Below the pieces are notes generated by a model. That model searched no databases. It saw only the letters and a list, made by a program, of their open reading frames with translations, and had not been told where the DNA came from. Position numbers and translations under genes: made by a program. A stretch of DNA of 64,000 nt from Blasia pusilla. Its lineage: Eukaryota; Marchantiophyta; Marchantiopsida; Blasiales. This document shows, one piece after another, positions 60,336-64,000 of the stretch (position 1 is its first letter; every line of letters begins with the position of its first letter). The stretch covers positions 47,554,001-47,618,000 of the forward strand of contig CM114271.1 of NCBI GenBank assembly GCA_050084515.1. Reading direction: 5' to 3'.

Positions 60336-63125
60336 TTTTTTTCTTTTAAAAAATCATTTTTTTGATGAGAAATTATATTAAAAAAATATTAATAAGGGAG
60401 GAATGAGGACTAAGGGATTTTTTGAGAGAGGGAGGAGAGGGGGTGGGGGCCGAATTTAAGAAAAAATATTTTAGTTTATTTCCGCTATTAGTTGGTAGTT
60501 GTTTCTTTAATTTCTTTTTAATATTACCCAATACTAAATTAAAATATAGAATGAGCAAAAGGTTTTGTAATTACATCTCCTTTCATTTTTTAAATAACAT
60601 GAGATTTTATATAAATTTCTGAATCTTCTTAAGTCTCTCTTTTATCTTCATCATCTTCTCTATATAATTTTGAATTATTTATCCGAAGTGCACAATTGAA
60701 TTTGAATGATCCTATTGGCTTAGACAATTAACGATTAAATTAACGATTTTATTGGTTGAAAAGGACTTGTGTCAAAAATAAAAATAATCTCAAAATGCAA
60801 AGACGCTCTCCAACAAAAAAATAAAATAAAATATATTTTAGATAAATAAAATTTTAAATTTAATATGGACAAAAAGTAAAAAAATAAAAGAAAATATTGG
60901 AACAAATTATTCCTCAAATTTCTGAATGAAAGTGATCGAAAACTAAAAAGTGAGGATGTTTTGGTTAAAATCGCCTTGAAATCACCCGAAGCTGGTTCGG
61001 GAGAGTCTCGGGGGTCTCCACTTGACCCAAGAAAGAAGGGCCCCTAGGGACTCAACCCATAGTTGCAGACTCTATGGGGCCGCGCCAGACGCCCATAAGT
61101 ACCCCATAACGTTTTAACTCCGTGGGACCTCACCGGTGCAATTGTAGAACGCAGCCGCAGAGAATCCACGCATTCCTCAGAGTTCGGTTCTACGCTCGGG
61201 CGGTACGCTCTCCTGGAAGTGGACGGGCAATGCGAAGGTTCGAACTGTGCCGCGGCGGCTTCTGTGGACGTCGTCGATGGTGAGTAGGAAGGATCGAATG
61301 GATATCTGCACGTTTGCTTAGGTCTCAGCAACAGCGGTCGCGTTTCCGTGTGGACCTGTGTATGAATTCCCTCCCGTACTCTGAGGGTTCCTCGTCATCG
61401 CACGACGGATTCCGTCTTTCCGCGGCTGTTTTAGAAGCGTCTATGTATTTGTAGGTGTGTGGTGCCGTTCAGCGGGCGATGATGCTAAGATCCATTGGTC
61501 ATCCCCAAAGAAGACAAACCAATGACTCCGGAGAAAGTAGGATGAAAATTTGCGACCTAGATTGATCTTTTAGATTGACTTTCACTTTTCGGGTAGATTT
61601 GCATCATCAAGGACGGCATTGAAGACGTCTCCCCTCCTCACCGATCCTCGCTTGACTTCTCAAAACGCCGGTGACCGACAGCATTGCAGGGTTGAGGGAA
61701 CCCGCAAAGATACATTTGACGGCTTTCCGTTAAAGTAGGGCATATCTACCTGTTCAATCCAACCGTCATTCAAGCTGACGGATCCGAGATTTACGTCAGA
61801 GCAGGTTCGGTTGTCTCAACGAAAGCCACCTTCGACTAATTGATTGAAGCATGATACCTATTCGTGTAACTTACATGTCAGTAGTTTTGTGAAGATCTGC
61901 TCCGTGGAGTGTTCACTTCCTACTTTAACGCTCTGAACTCCCATTGGTTGAGCAAACCGGTTTAGTCGTTGATAACAACAGGCGAGGCTGGCTTCAACGC
62001 GAGTCCGCCGATAAATATAGCTAGTAACGGTGATAACAGAGTAGCAGGTAACAAGGGGTTTGAGGGGAGAAACCTTTGAAAGCGGAACGAGTTGAGGGGG
62101 TGCCGCGTGACATGGTAGAATGCATTCGGAGTGAAGGTAGTTCTTGATCCTTCATCCGTGTCGTTAGGTCAAGGGTTTGGTTAATGCATGGCCGAAGGAT
62201 CGGAGAATCTGATATATGTCTGAAAATCGATGGTGTTTATGGTGTTTCTTCCTGTCCCAATATTTGAGGTAGATGTAATGGTGACAAAGTTTTTCTGTTT
62301 GTCTCGTTCCAATTGTGGAGTGTTGGTAAGACCCGTCCTATGACCGTTTGGACGATAATTCTCCTTGGTACCATTTGGAGTCACACTAAGATGCATCGGT
62401 CCCATCATCTCTCATCATAAAGATGATAGTGCATTCAATTGGATTTGGAAATTGTTACTAATGATAGGAATAGGATGGAGTAAGCCACATGAGCTTCGGC
62501 ATTCATAAAGATTCATTTGATTATGACATAAGTCCACACGATATGGACTTTGTTCACATGCAACCTTATATGATGCGGACGCCTTTGCGGTTATGATACG
62601 AGCATGGTGGGTCAAGTGCGGGATGGTGGGCCAAGCGGGTTGGAAGTTGGGCCAGGCGTGGGTTGGTGAGAAGGCGGGATGGCAGGCGGGCTTAGTGTGG
62701 GCCTCTCTCGGGCCGAGAGGACCAATTGCAAACCCTATCCACCAAGTAGTATGAAGTCTACAACTATAATACCTATGAAGCTGTACTTTAAGTTGCGGAA
62801 TAAATTTCAAGGCAATCACTTCTTTTTTGCAATAAAATCCACAATATTGAGGGAAATAAACAATCAGATTGAGAGGGAAAAAGTTATGTTTACAAACGGC
62901 TTGACGCACAAACCTAGAATTCCCTTTCCAGATATGTAATGACGTATTTCAAAAAAGAATTCACTTAAATGAGTGAAAGAAAGAATTGAAGTAGCTAATG
63001 AAAAACTATTTCTCGAATGGAGATGATGAGCACGATCCGTAAGGAATGAGTCAAACATGTCCCTTATAGCCCCATATATCTCTATGGCTAAGGGGACCAA
63101 TAAATTCCCATCATGAAGGAAACTA
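60336..63125. other. No gene recognised; AT-rich then GC-richer DNA
   Basis: 60336-60960 is AT-rich with A/T runs. 60970-62400 is balanced in composition. The minus frame at 61331-61044 is Ser/Thr/Pro-rich without a domain, and I leave it uncalled. 62600-62710 holds GGGCCAAGCGGGTTGG/GGGCCAGGCGTGGGTTGG, a short minisatellite-like patch. Confidence 0.35.
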
Positions 63126-63129
63126 TAGA

Positions 63130-63600
63130 GATGGGTCTTGTCACGTCTCTTAGGATAGATCGGTGAGATCTAGTAGAGCGCCTTCGTGAGTAGCGGAGGA
63201 CAGGCTCAGTAGGTCAAGGATGACCTACTGAGGCCCCGGGAAACTTGAGAGAGTAGTTTTCCCCTTCGTTTCGGCTCATTTGGAGTCATATTGAAAAACT
63301 TACTATTTTAGTTAAGTACCATTTTGAGTATGTGATCAACTTTATATTTTTGGTAAGTGACCCTTGACCTCCTACATCAGGTCCAGAGCCAAGGAGTTGA
63401 CTTGGGAGCATAGGTTACCATGCGGAGAGCTTGGGAGAGGGGAGGTGTATACCTCAAGGGGAGAGACCTTGAGAGCTCATTCTGTCTTTGTTGAACCTCT
63501 TGGCATAAAGTGGCGGAGCCATGGTCCCTAGCGTTGAGAGTATAACCCAAGCCTCTCATTAGGAGAGTGGATTTGGTTTGACATGAGTGAGAGTGCAAAC
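63130..63600 (-). repeat. Dispersed repeat C, copy 3 (inverted)
   Basis: It is the reverse complement of 28.59-29.05 kb over its whole length. The left end reads TTGTCACGTCTCTTAGG. Sequence to the right (63600-64000), with GAGCTCGCTGGTCACTC and an A/G-rich stretch, may be part of the same element's interior or its other end, but the window stops. Confidence 0.6.
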
Positions 63601-64000
63601 ATGTGAGAACTATGGTGTTGTGAGAGAGATTGGATCTTATTTTGCAAAGAGAGAATGAGTGAGTGAGAGAGCTTCATGGTGGAGCTCGCTGGTCACTCAT
63701 TGGTTTTGCAGGTTGGGGATTGTATTCCTTGTTCACCGGTTAATGGGAGTGCTCACCGGAGCAAGAGCCGCTTACTTGTGAACATTTCCTTTGCCAATTT
63801 TTCATGTGGAAGAGTGGCGCGCGGAAGTGCTACCCAATTTTTAATAGGAATTGAGTATAGGGGCGGGTTGCCCCATGCCGGTGCTCTCGAGAGCATCATG
63901 TAACTTGCTGATTTGTATTTTTATAGGTTTTACATTTTTGTTGGGAGAAATCATCGCGGTAGCGCTACCAAATTTTGTGGAGGAGAAAGAGACATTGGGC
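63601..64000. other. Right edge, unassigned
   Basis: The frame at 63676-63903 has no recognised domain. The phrases GCGCGGAAGTGCTACC and GCGGTAGCGCTACC recur about 140 bases apart. It may belong to the element that carries repeat C. Confidence 0.3.

Overview
This is a 64 kb window of nuclear plant-type DNA. The evidence is intron-rich genes of streptophyte character (a UBP22/USP22-type deubiquitinase with the plant exon content, a plant-type SAMHD1-like HD protein without a SAM domain), plant telomere-type motifs (CCCTAAA, TTAGGGTTT) and dense nested plant transposable elements. I cannot name the species. The retroelement at 50-59 kb resembles elements so far described from charophyte algae and dinoflagellates, so a charophyte or an early-diverging land plant is my best inference.

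Layout. At 0.1-3.9 kb (minus) lies a WDR48/UAF1-like WD40 gene that runs off the left edge. It is head-to-head with a three-exon ubiquitin protease of the USP22/UBP22 type at 6.4-8.9 kb (plus). At 12.5-20.0 kb (minus) is an 18-exon SAMHD1-like HD-domain gene whose exons join in frame to a 491-residue product. From 20.7 to 40.8 kb there is a graveyard of transposons: a Helitron helicase split by a later insertion, a PIF/Harbinger transposase with a convergent Myb-like companion, a (CT)n tract, scrambled pieces of a Ty3/gypsy element, and a DUF7869-like fragment. At 41.4-44.9 kb (minus) is a four-exon mitochondrial carrier of the aspartate/glutamate-carrier (Aralar) type with a long N-terminal extension. 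From 47.3 kb to the end are more retroelement remnants, including the most complete element of the window at about 49.9-59.6 kb.

The main discovery is in that element. It reads LTR, Gag with CCHC knuckle, aspartic protease, a C5-cytosine DNA methyltransferase domain of DNMT3-like character, reverse transcriptase, RNase H, integrase, and a PHD finger at the end of the integrase frame. It therefore combines a DNA-methylation writer with a likely histone-tail reader. The copy is dead, but nearly all of its in-frame stop codons are TAG or TGA at places where CAG or CGA is expected, and I found no TAA. That is the pattern expected from deamination of methylated CHG and CG sites. Partial relatives lie at 32.5-37.8 kb and 47.8-49.3 kb.

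I followed exon joins and reading frames by eye. Splice sites were accepted only when GT/AG borders, reading phase and family similarity all agreed. Repeat borders are approximate.
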